Source: a virus. From it: a stretch of 64,000 bases of DNA. Position 1 is the stretch's first letter. Each line of letters starts with the position of its first letter. The position numbers and the translations under genes are program-made. The stretch is from IMG/VR virus record IMGVR_UViG_3300030107_006707, positions 1-64,000 of that record; one strand, written 5' to 3'. Below are positions 1 through 13,800 of this stretch, one piece after another. The notes beneath the pieces are model-generated. The model made no database searches. It saw only the letters and a list, made by a program, of their open reading frames with translations, and had not been told where the DNA came from.

Positions 1-162
1 TTCGTCATATACTTGATCACCTATTGTAACAAGATTCTGACCTGCTCTTGTGAGGAATAGTTCATCAGAGGGTTCACCGTCATTGCGGTCCGAAACGAAG
101 CTGAATCTCCCCCTATCATAATGACCGTTTGTTGCAAAAAATGTTATTTGTCGTTTAGTCAT
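1..162 (-). CDS. Partial CDS, unknown protein (N-terminal 54 residues)
   Basis: An open frame begins with ATG at 162 and runs off the left edge without a stop, giving 54 residues that start MTKRQITFFATNGHYDRGRF. The ATG overlaps the TGA stop of the preceding gene (ATGA), the coupling used throughout this window, which supports the start. The fragment contains no motif I recognise. From its position after the baseplate genes it is probably another virion or baseplate-associated protein, but that is inference only. Confidence 0.6.
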   Translation of the reverse strand, partial: MTKRQITFFATNGHYDRGRFSFVSDRNDGEPSDELFLTRAGQNLVTIGDQVYDE

Positions 163-3100
163 GGATAACCACCCCCGCCGCCAGGAAAGCCGCTGCCAGC
201 GCCGCCTGCGCCGCCAACACCACCCGCATAACCACCTGCGCCCACAGCGACCTCTCCGACCATACCTGCGTCAATACCCGCATCATCTATGGCCTGGTCG
301 TCTACCATAGCCGCTGCTTGGGTCTGACCCACTTCCACTTCCGCTTGGGCTTCTGCTTGTGCTGCGGCAGCCTCAGCACGCTCTTGAGTTTGAGTCGCTT
401 GCGCTGTCTGAGTCTGAGTTTGTGTTTGCTGGTTACTGTTGGCAAATGCTTGCTCGGCAGCAGCTTGGAATTCGTCCCTTGGCGAGGCAGGCGCTGCTTC
501 CATAGCTTGTTGTGCAAACTGGTCCTCGCCATACTGGTAGGCTTGACCCTCTCCTGCCCCAGGCGGGGCGGGGTCTTGCAAGGTAACAGGGTCCATTTGC
601 TCCACCTGATCTGACATCCGCTCTCTCGTGCTTCTGTTACGGTCCAATTCAGATTGAGAACGCTGGTCGTTAGCTATCTCTTCTACTGTAACCGAAACTG
701 CTTCTGTGCGATCGTCGTCTAATACTCTAATGTTTTGTTCTTCCAAAGTTCTAGTTAGGAAAAAATATTGATTATATATAGGTAAATCTATTCCACTATT
801 TGAAGTAACCCCAATTTGGTCTGCTACTTCGCCTACATAAGAATTAAACCTACACAACATAATTTGATCTACACCTAAGTTATTCACATCTTGAATATCT
901 ATCTCTCTCCAAACAGCATTAGCCACATCATATCCTTGATTCCTTGTTCTGTTAAATGAAGATAAAATCTCTACTTTTTTGATTTGTTTAAAATTCAACC
1001 AGTAAGATGCAAATTGGGCGTAGTTTCTCATTGGATCTGAGAGCCCCGTAAGTTGTCCTCTTGGTCCACGATGTTCTCTTAGTTCTTCAAAATCATACCT
1101 ATAGTTTTGAAATTGCTCAGTCTCACCATTAAACTTTGTTGTGACAATCTTAATCATAGCTTTTATTTGGTTTGGTAACTCTGATATATCTGCTAATATA
1201 TTCTCATCCATATCTAACACAACCTGACTAAATGAGTTCTTTTTCTCTGCCTTGTTAGTTCCTCTGTTTTCGCTTGATATTAATATTGGGCCTACGAGAT
1301 TTGCCAAAGGCTTATATATGTTCTCACTAACAACCTGTAAATCTCTAATATCTTGATTTTCTAATCTTGCAAACTGCTCCCGATGTGCTATTTCATCCAT
1401 ATCACTTTGCTGCAAGCTACCCTCATCCCCTGTCGCAGTCCCAAGCGCAATACCAACAAAATCAGACACGTTTGACAAGTTAATGTTAACGAGGCCCCCA
1501 GCGGTTGGTGCTTGTAATTTTATATTAGCGCCAAGCAGTTGTAATTGACTAAGAAGGCTATTTGTGGTATTAGAGCCATTTGCATTTTCTCTATCTGGTT
1601 TTATTTTGTTTTGATTACCTTGTGTCCTTAGACTGGCTCGCTCTAATATATTTGCAGTGAAATTTGTATATCTATCATAGTTGTATATGTTTGCAGGGGT
1701 TTGTACTATATCCCCTCCAATTGAATCCACTATAGTAGCAGGAGTAAAATACTTTATTTTCGTATCCTCTATCCCTGCGACTGCTTGCGGCGAAAGAAAG
1801 TACTTACTTGTTTCTTGATCAGCACGAGCTAGGAAATCAGTAAGGTTTTTTATTTCCAAACCAACATTAGGGGTAGCTTCACTGCCCACATTTAAGTAAT
1901 CATATCCCTCATTGTTTGTGGTTTCAACAATGTTCTTAAACACAAAGTTTTTTGTTATTATAGAGCGGGAAGCACTTTGTCCACTGTTTGGGTTAGATAC
2001 ATAAGCAGTAGCGTTTTCTGGGCTATCATCACCTGGATATACTTGTATTCCAGGAACCGCCCTTCTTAATTCGTTCTCCAATTCACTGCCATAAAATGCA
2101 AATATATCTGCTATTCTTTCTATACCCTCTGCTCGCTCAAATACAGACATGTCAGCATTACCACCTAGCGTTGTAATAATTTCTAATATGTCTCCAGTCA
2201 CCCCCTTTAAAACCCCTGTATTACTTAAGGAATTCATAATCGGAGTCATCCACTGTGTTAAACTCACTTCATTGCTGGCCATTTCATGCAGACTGGTTCG
2301 GTCTTCAGGCGTTGAGGATGGCATTGTTCCCAAATTACTAACTACCTTTCTTAGTGCATTCTCCTTCTCTAAGAAGGCATTAGTTAGAAGCAGTAACATA
2401 TCAACCGAAGCATCTAAGTAATCAATTTCTAAACCATACTCAAATTTCTTCCCCGATGCGCTAGCTCTCTCTTCTTCATTTTCATGAAAATCAGTTGTTG
2501 TAAAAAACCGCATACCTTGCAGGGTATTACTTCTTGCCCCTAAATATATTTGATTTGTAAATTCACGTATGCTACTTGCACCAGAACTTCCTGTGAGACC
2601 TATTATTTCTCTGTCCTGATTTTTAGTAGAGCGAGTATTTCTGCTCGTTGTCCCTAGAGAGTTGGCCACCACATTGTTATCTGGGTTTAGTTGGTGTTTG
2701 TATACTTGTATTCTTGTTATACCAGACCCTAAGTTTCTTGCTAGCTCAGCAAAGACTTCATCCGTGTATATCCTAGGAAATACACTATTTTGTTGTAAAA
2801 ATCTTTGCTCGTTAAATGCAAACGCTAAATCTACTTCATCATTTCTTCGTCTTGATGCCCACAAGTCTGAAAACACAACTGCTTCTCTTGCTAGCATTGC
2901 GTATACAGATTCATCCACATCCACTGACATACTTTTTATTTCGTCTTCAAATCTAGAAAGATCAACTGGACTATCTTGTATACCGCCCATAACTTGTGAA
3001 GAATCACCACCTTGAAGCACTTGCCCACTTAGACTAAAAAGACCACGAAGATCTTGGAATATCCCATTATCTGGTGCAACTATTTCCTGATCGGATGATT

Positions 3101-4028
3101 GTATTTGTTCCGCTGTTACTAGTATAGGCCTAATGTACACGGTAGAGGAAACCGTCGCTGTGCTTATTTTTGAATAAGTAAAGTCTAATATTGTATTGTC
3201 TGGCGTGATATCAAATTCACTTCTTATTGCATCCGTATTAACATAAGAAAAACAAAAGACAGTCACATGATCTGCATCTAAACGTGCATTTCTAAATCGT
3301 GCTAATGGCAAATCAGACCTTCTAATTTCTTCCCCATCATCACCAATAGTTTTTTCTATTGCTCCCGCTTGGCCTTCCAGGCTTCTATATATCTGGAGTA
3401 GTCTAAACTCTTGCACATCTAATTTAAAACCAGAGGCATAACGTATGTCCCTAACTGCTGTGGGAGTGTTTCCTTCCTCATCTACTCCCAAACTATCACT
3501 CTTAAGTAAGTCAACACAAATTTTCATCCTTATCTGACTTAACTCCATAGCGGCATGGGTTGGTCCTGGGTGGAATTGTCCATTTCTTACGTGTATACCA
3601 TCAAGTCCTAGTAAGCCAGCGAGCAAGGTTGCTTGTGCTTCTGTAAAATTAAAATTGCCAGATCTTGCACTAACAGAATAAAATCTTTGCACAAGACTAA
3701 GCTCATTAATAATATCATCACCCTCGTAGGCACCACGTCTGTCAGCATTAATAACGTTAATAATATTCACTAACAATTGAGTGAAGCCAGCGTCTGTTGA
3801 TAAAATCACTCTGGATGAAATGTATTTTTGTGCTTCCACATCATCAAACCAAGTATCTTGTGCTTGATCAACAATCCTTTCAATAAATGAATTGTTAACT
3901 GTAACTAGCCCAAACCCTGTATCTGCATCTTGGGCATTTTGAGGTGGCTCAAAGGTTACTCGTCGGATCTCAACATCTGGTGATAGTCCTGTATAGGAAG
4001 CGCAGGAGTCAAATCTAAACTGTGGCAT
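159..4028 (-). CDS. Large virion structural protein, unknown function (1289 aa)
   Basis: I do not recognise a family. The gene follows the baseplate wedge genes and the giant 3621-residue protein in one transcription unit, so a virion or baseplate-peripheral role is likely. Most of the protein is of mixed globular composition. The last 120 residues or so are low complexity: a glutamine/threonine/alanine-rich stretch with repeated QT pairs, then a short acidic-hydrophobic segment, then a glycine-rich tail ending GFPGGGGGYP. Such tails are usually flexible or interaction-prone. The ATG at 4028 overlaps the upstream stop by one base (TAATG), indicating translational coupling. No signal peptide or membrane segment is seen. 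Confidence 0.7.
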   Translation of the reverse strand: MPQFRFDSCASYTGLSPDVEIRRVTFEPPQNAQDADTGFGLVTVNNSFIERIVDQAQDTWFDDVEAQKYISSRVILSTDAGFTQLLVNIINVINADRRGAYEGDDIINELSLVQRFYSVSARSGNFNFTEAQATLLAGLLGLDGIHVRNGQFHPGPTHAAMELSQIRMKICVDLLKSDSLGVDEEGNTPTAVRDIRYASGFKLDVQEFRLLQIYRSLEGQAGAIEKTIGDDGEEIRRSDLPLARFRNARLDADHVTVFCFSYVNTDAIRSEFDITPDNTILDFTYSKISTATVSSTVYIRPILVTAEQIQSSDQEIVAPDNGIFQDLRGLFSLSGQVLQGGDSSQVMGGIQDSPVDLSRFEDEIKSMSVDVDESVYAMLAREAVVFSDLWASRRRNDEVDLAFAFNEQRFLQQNSVFPRIYTDEVFAELARNLGSGITRIQVYKHQLNPDNNVVANSLGTTSRNTRSTKNQDREIIGLTGSSGASSIREFTNQIYLGARSNTLQGMRFFTTTDFHENEEERASASGKKFEYGLEIDYLDASVDMLLLLTNAFLEKENALRKVVSNLGTMPSSTPEDRTSLHEMASNEVSLTQWMTPIMNSLSNTGVLKGVTGDILEIITTLGGNADMSVFERAEGIERIADIFAFYGSELENELRRAVPGIQVYPGDDSPENATAYVSNPNSGQSASRSIITKNFVFKNIVETTNNEGYDYLNVGSEATPNVGLEIKNLTDFLARADQETSKYFLSPQAVAGIEDTKIKYFTPATIVDSIGGDIVQTPANIYNYDRYTNFTANILERASLRTQGNQNKIKPDRENANGSNTTNSLLSQLQLLGANIKLQAPTAGGLVNINLSNVSDFVGIALGTATGDEGSLQQSDMDEIAHREQFARLENQDIRDLQVVSENIYKPLANLVGPILISSENRGTNKAEKKNSFSQVVLDMDENILADISELPNQIKAMIKIVTTKFNGETEQFQNYRYDFEELREHRGPRGQLTGLSDPMRNYAQFASYWLNFKQIKKVEILSSFNRTRNQGYDVANAVWREIDIQDVNNLGVDQIMLCRFNSYVGEVADQIGVTSNSGIDLPIYNQYFFLTRTLEEQNIRVLDDDRTEAVSVTVEEIANDQRSQSELDRNRSTRERMSDQVEQMDPVTLQDPAPPGAGEGQAYQYGEDQFAQQAMEAAPASPRDEFQAAAEQAFANSNQQTQTQTQTAQATQTQERAEAAAAQAEAQAEVEVGQTQAAAMVDDQAIDDAGIDAGMVGEVAVGAGGYAGGVGGAGGAGSGFPGGGGGYP

Positions 4029-4852
4029 TAGCAGACCTCCCCGCTGTCATCATCATCTAAATTATACAAATTGTTTTGTGACACTGTAATTCTACCTATG
4101 TCATCAATTTCTCTATCTAGACGCACATCTAAAAAGTATTCTACAAATGTATCATTCAAATCTGGGTACCTATCATTAAGTTCAGCTTCACTGGCCTTGA
4201 TGAAATCATTTTCAGACCTTGCTTCTTCTTCAGGAATAAAATTTAGTTGTTTTATAATTTCACCTGAGCCCGACTGAACTTCATATACTTCTACATCAAA
4301 GTTACCTTTCATTTTAAACGTGGTGTTAACTTCAGACACATCAAGAATTATTGCTTGTTCATTTTCTATGTCCTCGCCAAAATCAGTAGTTACATACTCA
4401 TATGTACCAGTGAAAAAAAGCTGTGGGACAGTTTGTCCACGATTGTATGTTTCAGCATATTTTACTGCGCCACTCATAGGGACAGACTCTGGAGTTAGTA
4501 AAGATAATTTCCAAGCAGGTTTAAAACTTTTAGCAGGGTCCATTGTACCAATCGGCTTACTTAGAGCATGATTTGTATCTATAACACCTAAAGAGCTTCC
4601 ACTATATGGGGTTGGAAATTCAAGAGAGGAAGAGAAATTGTATATTGTTTTCATGTAGATAGAGTCTTTTACTCTAGTCACAGCATCGTTCTGTTCCTCT
4701 GATAATCCACCATATGTTACGTCGTAAAGAACCTCGTCATCAAAAAAGCTATATAATACAGGCTTAAATCTACCCTTTGAAAGCAAATACTTTCCGTATT
4801 GGGTCAACTCTATCTGTATTACATCTTCTTTTTTGTTGAAAAAAACAGTCAT
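4028..4852 (-). CDS. Virion-associated protein, unknown function (274 aa)
   Basis: A hydrophilic, acidic protein starting MTVFFNKKEDVIQIELTQYG and ending in a run of aspartates (about 267-270). No catalytic motif, coiled coil or membrane segment is evident. It lies between the 3621-residue virion protein and the 1289-residue protein in the same orientation, with a 35-base gap upstream and a one-base overlap downstream. The context suggests a small baseplate or tail structural component, or an assembly partner of its giant neighbours. That assignment is inference from position. Confidence 0.65.
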   Translation of the reverse strand: MTVFFNKKEDVIQIELTQYGKYLLSKGRFKPVLYSFFDDEVLYDVTYGGLSEEQNDAVTRVKDSIYMKTIYNFSSSLEFPTPYSGSSLGVIDTNHALSKPIGTMDPAKSFKPAWKLSLLTPESVPMSGAVKYAETYNRGQTVPQLFFTGTYEYVTTDFGEDIENEQAIILDVSEVNTTFKMKGNFDVEVYEVQSGSGEIIKQLNFIPEEEARSENDFIKASEAELNDRYPDLNDTFVEYFLDVRLDREIDDIGRITVSQNNLYNLDDDDSGEVC

Positions 4853-4887
4853 ATTATAAATACCACACCATCTTATTAATCATAATT

Positions 4888-7800
4888 CTAATTAACCTTT
4901 ATACCTTGTCCTGGGCTTCTTCTTGTGTTTGTCCTGAGAGCTTCAGTTCGGGAGTCAGGACCATCTAACGATTCTACATTTTTATTATTAAGATCACCAT
5001 CGCCGTCTATCTCATCTATATCTGGTCTGAATGTAACACCTGCTTCTATTTTAGCTAATTCAACTATTGAGAAGAAGTCATATGGCCAATTAAACCCTTT
5101 CATTCTCTTCTCGTAAGCAAGCTGACCTGTTGGTTCCTGTATTGTAGCACCTGCAAAGCGTAGACTATTTCTAATCATCTCTTCATAACTACCTGCTGCT
5201 CGCTGCTTAACTTTAAACACCATCCATTGTATATCTGGCCTAAAGCCAGGACTGTCCTTGTCAGATGAGTGAATAAATTCTGAGTTATCTATAAGATCAC
5301 GTAGGCGACGATCTACTTTGCCCCCACCTGCGCCAGGCTTAGCCCCAAAGTCTTGCAGTCCAACACCAGGCATTGCGTGATCAATTGTGTAAACCTTAGC
5401 TTTTTCAAACTTTTTACTTGCTTCTGGCATGATACCCTGCCACCAATCTGCAAGATCTTGCTTGTTGAATGTGGTTGTAAATTCAAATAAGTACATGGCT
5501 ATAGGTGGATTTTCGTCGTCTAACCTGGAATTGATTGGCTTAGCAGACAAATCCTCCTCAGTAATCCTTGGATATGTCTCTGGTGCCAAGAAAGACATCC
5601 TTCTTTCTATAGTTGGTGGAAGAACATACTTGGTTAGTGCTCTTCTAAGTCTTGCAGTTTGCTTACCAAATATTTGCACAACCTGATTACTCTCATCCTT
5701 TATTGGGATTGGAATAAACTGTAGCTGGCCATCATTATCCTTGAAATAAGGAAGCGCAACAATTGCTTCGCTAAATTCTTTTCTATCTGCTACTTTACCA
5801 AGATTAACAGGCTGATTCACAACTTCAGCAGGGAAGCCAACCAATTTAGCTAAAGATCGGACCTCTCGTTTACGGTCACCTGTTTCTGTTATATCAACAA
5901 GTGAATTAGGTATTTTAGGTAAGAACTGTTCTTCAGCCTCAGCAATAATTGATGGTAAATTTCCAGCGCTATCTTTAAACACGCTCACTGCTTTTAGTCG
6001 TTTTTCTTTTTCGCCTGAACCTAGATCTTTAATTAGCATCTGCACGCCCTCACCTGGATTTGGTGTAACCCCATATTGATGCCACATGCCTTGCTGAGGG
6101 CAAGCCTCTTTACCAAATGCACCATCAATAAAATTGCGCAAACCAATATCAGCATCAGGGTTAGCATACGCAAATGAAGCAGAAAAATTGTAGGAACCAC
6201 TATTTGTTGCCCATGGCTCGGCTCGGACTGGGAAATCCAATATTGGACACTCCCACTTAGGCATGATTACCCAAGAATCGTTTGGTTGAATATTGCCTGG
6301 GTGTACATTATCTACTGTAATAGAAGCCTTGATTTCCATTTTGTTTTGCCAAGCACGGTTCCACAAATAACCTGGGACTCCCAATCCTCCATTACCATGA
6401 GTCATGGGTGTTCCTTGGGTTATTGTTGTACTGCCATAGGCTGCGCTTACATCTGTCTGATTTAAATCATTAAACCTAAAGTCAAACAAATAGTCATTAT
6501 CATTACCATATTCAATTTCAGATGCAGCAATGATCTCATTAAGAGTTAGCAACCCAGAACCAGTTGGCAGAAAATAAACTCTTGCCCAAGACGCCCCATA
6601 CCAATAAGGTGGAGTGTGTGGGGCATTATTGCCATGCAATAAGGGCCAAACTGAGCCAGAGGGTGTTGACCCAGAAAGATTTGAACTAGTTGCTCTAGCG
6701 CCAAACCGTACCATTCCCCAATCTGCTTTTAGAACAGAACCATACTTGTCTCTAAGGCTACCAGTGACTCCTGCATTTGCTAGTAATTCATTATTATCAA
6801 AAGCTGAACCTGTTGCTGTGCAAGGACCGAATGCAATCGGATTTGAATACATATTAAAATTATCTGTTTTGCGCAGAGAAATTTCCATAGCGTACAATGT
6901 ACCACTCTGAACTGGTATGGCACCTGGGTTGACTAAAGTTGGATCAGATGCAATAGTTGTTAATGTACTATTTTCTAGAAATACTTCTGGAACTGCTCCA
7001 AAGAAATTACCTGCCCCTTTTACATATTTATTATTCGCATATGTGTAGAAGGATGATGTAATATCATTAGCTTGCCAATCAAATATTTGATTATTGACAA
7101 ATTTGTTATCTAATAGATATTCTGTTGGGTTAACAATAGTTTCAAAGTTAATACGATCTGGGTAGTAAAGCAAGTGTGCTAGAAATTCTTCACTACCTGT
7201 TGGTTGCGTTTTTTCAAATGTACCCAATCTTCTTGGTAAAGGTTTTTCCTTAAATATTCGTGCTACTTCCATTCTAAAGTTACCTGCATTTAGAACACCT
7301 ATACCATGATTGTTTCTACGAATAATTGGACTGTCTTTTGTGTAATTACTAAGCTCAGCAAAAGTTCTAGGATCACCCGAAGCGGACAAGAAAAAGCCTA
7401 CCTCTCCTGGCTCTCTGTTAAATCTTATATCTCTGTTGATAAATACTGGGTGATCAACTGCCATACCAGATTTGATTGAGTTATACATGATGCCTGGTGC
7501 ATAGAAATAGTCAAGAACGTTTTGCCAACCAGCGCCAGAAATATCAGTTTGATTACCACCACCTCTTGTGCCTGTTTCGGCCTCAAATGTTGCGCCTGGT
7601 GTATATGATTGTGAGAATAAGGTAGCTAACTGTAAACTTCTTACCATGGGATAAAAACCATCATAAGGTAAGACTTTTTGCACACCTCTTACCTCTAAGG
7701 ATAAGTCAGATGGAAGACCATTGATCTCCTTGTCATCTATCATAAACTGATTAAGGAATCTAATAAAATCTGTATTTTGATATCTTGCCATAAAGCCATT

Positions 7801-10800
7801 CTGTGCGCTACTAGCAAGATCAGCCGCACCTGTGATAGAATAACTTGAACTATTAAATGCATAGTAATCGCCAAAGTTTTGTACTTCATATAAATCTATG
7901 TGTTCACTAATTCTAAACTCAGGTATTAGAGACATGCCACGACCGAGTTGTTTTTGTCCCTCGGAAAAATCTTTATATGTGTCATAAAATGGTCCTCTGG
8001 ATTCAATTAGAGAACCTTTGTTTGGTCCATCTACGGCTCGCCTATCTCTGCCAGCAGTCCAAGGTGGTGCGAAGAAAACGCCACCGACTGAACCCTGTTC
8101 AACTGATTGAGTATAATTTACTGGATTTCCTGTCAAACTATCAAAGTCTAAATGCATTAGTTGATTCATGTAGTGGCATGAGCGCTTAGAGTACCATGGA
8201 GTTGGTGTGTAACCTTGGTTTGGTGCTGACCCTGTTCTTCCAGGGGCTCCAAACTTAAATGTCATAAGTTCGCCAGCGGCTAAATTATATACTCCGCTAG
8301 CCTGACCACCGAAGAAATCAACATTTGTTGCTGCGCTGCTAATATCAACTGTAACACCTGTTAGCATCACATGAGACCCGCTAAACAATCCGTCACCATA
8401 TGCAAATGAGTCCATAGGCCAAATTGAAGCAGTACCATTTCCTGTTCTTGGCGCTGTAACTCCCTCTGCTGAATCAAACGGATATTGGAATTTCTGCTCT
8501 ATAACATAGCCCTGAGAATTAACATATCCAACTTGCCATCTGGGTGATTGCCTGTTTTGTGCAGCAGCCCTTCTGGCCATCTCAGGAACAAAATTTTCTT
8601 CTGTTGCTGGGATAAAGCCAAATCCGTCAACGACTTTATGAGGATCTGCTTTTGATAAAGCTGCAAATACCTCATCGTCATCTCGCCAACGAGTATATTG
8701 GAAATTATCTCTTACCTGGCTTGAAGATAAATTAGCGTTTATCACTTTTGGATATATGTCTTGTCTAAGCTTATGACTCTTGATCCTACCAATACCTGTA
8801 TCTTCAGCGGATAGCTTTTTAGAATATGTAATACTCTTTACATCTCTTAGAGAATCGTATACAAACATTTGTGATTTTGGCTTGCCGCCAAGTCTGGTCC
8901 TAACATCCCCGTTAATAAACGTTGCTTTTTGGTTTGTATATGAGTGTTCTATTACTATGTCTCTAAATACAAGCTGATCATCTTCAGGACTAGCATCATC
9001 TACAATAGATAAAGTTGTAACAATTGGCTTATATGAATATTGAACCACTGGTTCTGAAATCTCTCTTTCCACCTCAACAACTGAACCAGCGTCGCTTATT
9101 GTACGGTCATATATTCTGACCTTATTGGATGGAAGAATTGACTCTCTATTTCTGATCTGGCTTTGTCTGATTTGTTGCCAGCTATTATAGTTTTTACCAA
9201 CACCCCAACGGTATTGAACTGTACCGTCTGACGCTGAAAGGACAGCCGAGGTGTCATCTTCTCTGTAATCTTTCATGTTCTCAAAAACTTGCGTTCGCAA
9301 GAAACCAGCGGGGCCACCTTGAGTTAAGACAACTGCACCAATGCGAGAAGTGAATGTACCTGATGGACTTGTTGCTGCTAAATATGACACCGCATCATTA
9401 TTGATTGTTGTAAATGGTCCCGCAATCGGCTGAACATCTGTGATAGCAGTACCAGTAGCAAATGTAAATGTATGATTAGAGGGATTATTATCCGAAGAAG
9501 TAGTATGCGTAACAATACTATTGTCTAGATCTGGTGCATTAATATTGATAGATTGTGAAATTTGATCTAGAACATTACCTGAATTACTAGAAAATTGTAT
9601 AGTTACATGAAATATTTTATTAGCAGCGACGCCTGCTGCAAGCAAATCATCCTCTGGTCCTGATGGACCAGTTGTACCACTAAGGTTAAGACAGACTCCA
9701 TACTTAACCCCATTTGCATCAGAGAGTATAAATGCAGAACCCGAAAGAGCAAACTTATTAAAGCCGCCTGCGGAAGAACCGTTGTAGCTTGTCCCATCAA
9801 GAAGAAGTTTTTGCTGCTCAGCCGTAGCTGGTATAACTGTGCCGCCTGGTAAAGTACCATCATATCCAGTTCCTTGCACTAAAGAACTACGAGATGGAAC
9901 AGTGATAACCTCTGGTGTTACAGAACCACTATTAAAAAGATCATGTTCTGAAGTAGAAGAGGAGCCACTTAGGGCCTGTAGCCAGCTAAGTCGGTCGGCT
10001 CTTGGTATTGGATGTGTTATAAATGCATTATCTTTTACAGAGCCAGTTGTTACAGTATAAATATTAGATTTACCAGCAAAATATCCCGAGATAACAGGTC
10101 TCTGCAAAGTGTTTCTTTGTGTGTCATGTCTTGAAATAACATCAAATCCAAAACTTCCTGTATTAAGATCTTGTACAGTAAATCCTGAAGAAATTAAACT
10201 ACCTGCTACTGATCCTAATTGACCACCACGAGCTTGATGTACTTGAAGCCTACCATTTATAATTTCTCTTGTCAATGTATTTCTAAATGGCAAGGCATTG
10301 TTTGGAGAAAGTTCACTAGCATAGAAATCCAAATACAATGGGCTGGATGTTTCAACACCACCTGGTGCTGAGAACCTTTCCGTAAACACAGATTTTTGTG
10401 AAGTTCTAGTAGAAATTGTTGCCTGGTCGCCTCGGCGAGTTGGGATAGGTGTTTCAACAACATCACCAACGTATGGAGAGAGAAGAGGATTTGGTGCGTA
10501 AGCAGTTGGATCATCCCTTAAATCTATATTATTTATTGATCTGCCTGATGTTTGTACTACTTGATAATTTAAAGTTCTATCAAAGTTTCCAAGCACATTA
10601 CCACTAACGCTACTTGTTACGTGCGCAATATTAGCTATATTGACTGGTGATTTTGAAGTCAGCCCTCTGTAATAGTGGCCCTTACCAGAACTTAGGGCAC
10701 CTGTTTCTGTGTCTATATTTGCTAGAACGCCAGTGCCGCTAGAGACAGATAATCTAAATTTCTCTCTTCTAAGGGTCGGATCAGTTTGCATTCTTAGCCC

Positions 10801-13800
10801 ACTAGCTCTAGCTAATAATCCACCTACATGTGTATTAGTAAATGGACCCTGCATAGGAACTTCATAGCCCGATCCAAAGTAAGCGTCTTCATGTAAATTA
10901 GTTATTTGAGATCCTGACAGTCCATTATCTGTTAACATCTTATTGTGAGTGCCTTCATTCAAAGCATTATACAAACTAAATGGAGCTAGACGATTACCTT
11001 TGAAATTTTCTCCTGCTATACTAACACGGAAACCTTGACGAACTTTCTCTAGAGGAGATCCTGGAGGAACTACCGCATCAGTGCAATCTTTAGCTGATGC
11101 TACTGAACTAAAAGATAAAACATTAGTTTTTGCCTTGTTAGCAAATTCATTTGAGCCACCGACTATATTATTAGTTACAACGGACTCAAACTTGTATAAT
11201 TTCTTTCTGTTTTGTTCCAAGACAGATCTACCAGTTACTTTGAACAGATTTTGTCTGTCTAATTGAACTCCTGCTGAGGCAGCGGCGTTTGGTCCAAGCG
11301 AAAGAGCAACACCATCACGATCAGCACGACCCTGCCACCAGCTACAATTTTCATTTTGAGCTTCTTTTAGTATCTTATCGCTAGCGCCCGTAAAATCATT
11401 TACATCAACAAGATTTACAGTTCCTGCCCCATGAGCTATGGCGCTACTAATATTGCCGCTTGTACCAGCGACTGTCATGGTTAGGGTTACTTTTTTAGTG
11501 TTGCTACCTTGCGCTGCGGAGATGCCAAGTACACCAATATTAGTAATAGCATCAGTGCCACCTCCAGCGTCATTGCCGTAAGTAATCCTATCATCAGCAG
11601 TACCATTGATAGCTTTTACCACCAAAGCGGCATTAGCTGCATCATCTGACCCTGCCGTAGCGATAGTAATAGAATTAGATCCAAAGCTAGATGGGTCACT
11701 AGTAGAGGATACATCAAACTTAATTGTAATTGTAGTATTGGAACCACCAGCGGCAACTGGAATCTGAATGGTGAATCTAGTTGATGGATCTGCGGCCGCT
11801 TGGTAGCCGTCTAGGTCAATCGCATCAACCGCAGATGCAAGTGATCCAGTCATGGTTGGAGGGTGATGATTAAATCTCCAACTATACTGCGATTCAAAAC
11901 CACCACGTATTGATCCTGATGGCTCAAAAGGATACCCCTCTATCGTTGGATACTTATGTTGATATTTATTTCTCTCTAAAACATGACTCTCAACAATGTT
12001 GCGAACATTGGGGGCCACCATAGCAGATGCAGGGAAAAGTTGCTCTATCATATTTGTTAGAGAACCATCAAGCCACTTGTAATAATCTAAATATTTATCC
12101 AAGTCTATTTTATCATTGGTTACTCTTCGGAAGAATATCTCTCTCAACTTACCCAGGTCTTTATACTCTGCTCTGTATTTATTGACTGGTTCTCCAATAA
12201 GATTATTAAAGTCTTTTATAGAGCCAAACATATTGAGCATTTGGCTAGAGATACCATCATATAAACTCTTCTCAACTGCAAATGAATATCTAACAGGTCT
12301 TCTGTCCCGACCAAAGACATCATCATCGGACCCCTCTAAGATTATGGTAATCATATCATCAGAGGCAATTTCCTCTGGTGGTTGAAGTTCTAAAGTTGGT
12401 AAGTATTGTTTTCTCGCTGGTTTATCATTTGCCTTAAAGAAATCACCTCTTGCAGAGTGATGTCTCTGTGTGGATGCATATGCTGCTTGATAATTGTTTT
12501 CATAGTTAGACGAGTTTGAACCAGATGTAAAATCATCTACTCTAAATTGACCGCTAGCATCTGATCCCGTAACAGTTTCAAAATCCCAGTTTAACATTAG
12601 GGACTCTATACTAGGAACATATACATCTGAACCACTGGCTTGGAACGTGTTGGTATTTCTATAAGGATGTTGTGATCCGTAAACACTCGCAATTCTGGCC
12701 TGATGATCAACATCAGAGGAAGTCAGGAAGCTGTTCCATGCCCTACAAGCGCCGACTCGTATGTCCGATCTTTGTAATATTCCGCCTGTGTTATTGGTCC
12801 TGTGTGCGCCAACATACACTCTTTTAGCGCTAGTTAGAATATTAGATCCTGTTGCATATACAACTGTGCTGCTGTTTTGGAAACTTGCATTCTTTTGATC
12901 GGATATAAAGTTTGAACCATAAAGTTCAACAATATATTTGTGATTGTGTATTTCTGCCCCGTCTACATCTTGTGCAAATGGATATGTTTCTGGTCTGACA
13001 TTTAATGACAAAACCCAGCGAGTATCATCATAAACATCTGATATGGTATCTGTTTGTAAGATAATATTTCCAAGCCTATCTTTCACTTCAAAATACACAT
13101 CTTTTGAGGCCGCATCTTCAGATGAGATTAGCGAGTATTCTCCTTGGGCGTGAACTGAATAAACTTGTAGTCCATAATCAACTTCTGGGTTTGCCCAGGT
13201 AGTATCTGTTGCTGTAGCAGAAGTGCTATTCGGTGTGTGAAAACCAAATAGTGAAGCTGTTACAGACGCTGGAGTAATGTAATTTTTAGACCCTGGTTGC
13301 GGCCGCAGTGGGAAATTAATGTCTGCTTGTAGGGTGAAGGTATTGGGACCAAGAGATGTGTTCTGTTGAATAATCCCGCTTGACCCACCATCATAACCAT
13401 CAGCATAGTAAAACTGATACACCGAAGCCTCAGTGTCATCACCACGTCTAAGTCCAGTAAAGTCTATATATTTGCTTTCGTGCGAAGTCTCTTTGTAGCT
13501 ACTGGTTAGAGGATAACTTACATTGTCACCATATGTGCTTATCTTGACCAGCTTTTCATCTATACCCAAACACCTTAATGTATTTGTAAATGATTTTCTT
13601 GTACCCTTTGACTTAAGGATATAACTCAAGTTGTTATAAAGATTTTTATAGATAACATTCTTAATCTGATGTATAGATTTCTCTAGTGGTCTTTTATCAT
13701 CTTTGTCCAGATAGCGAACTATTTCGTTGACAGAATCAAATAACTCAGGAGCTTCAAATCCCAATGAAGATAGAAGGCGATCATTGTTTGGCGACTCAAG

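Noticed and set aside
302-614. Alternative frames over the 3-prime part of the 1289-residue gene
   Set aside because: Low-complexity CAG/CAA-rich DNA leaves several frames open; only the long frame fits the gene order.
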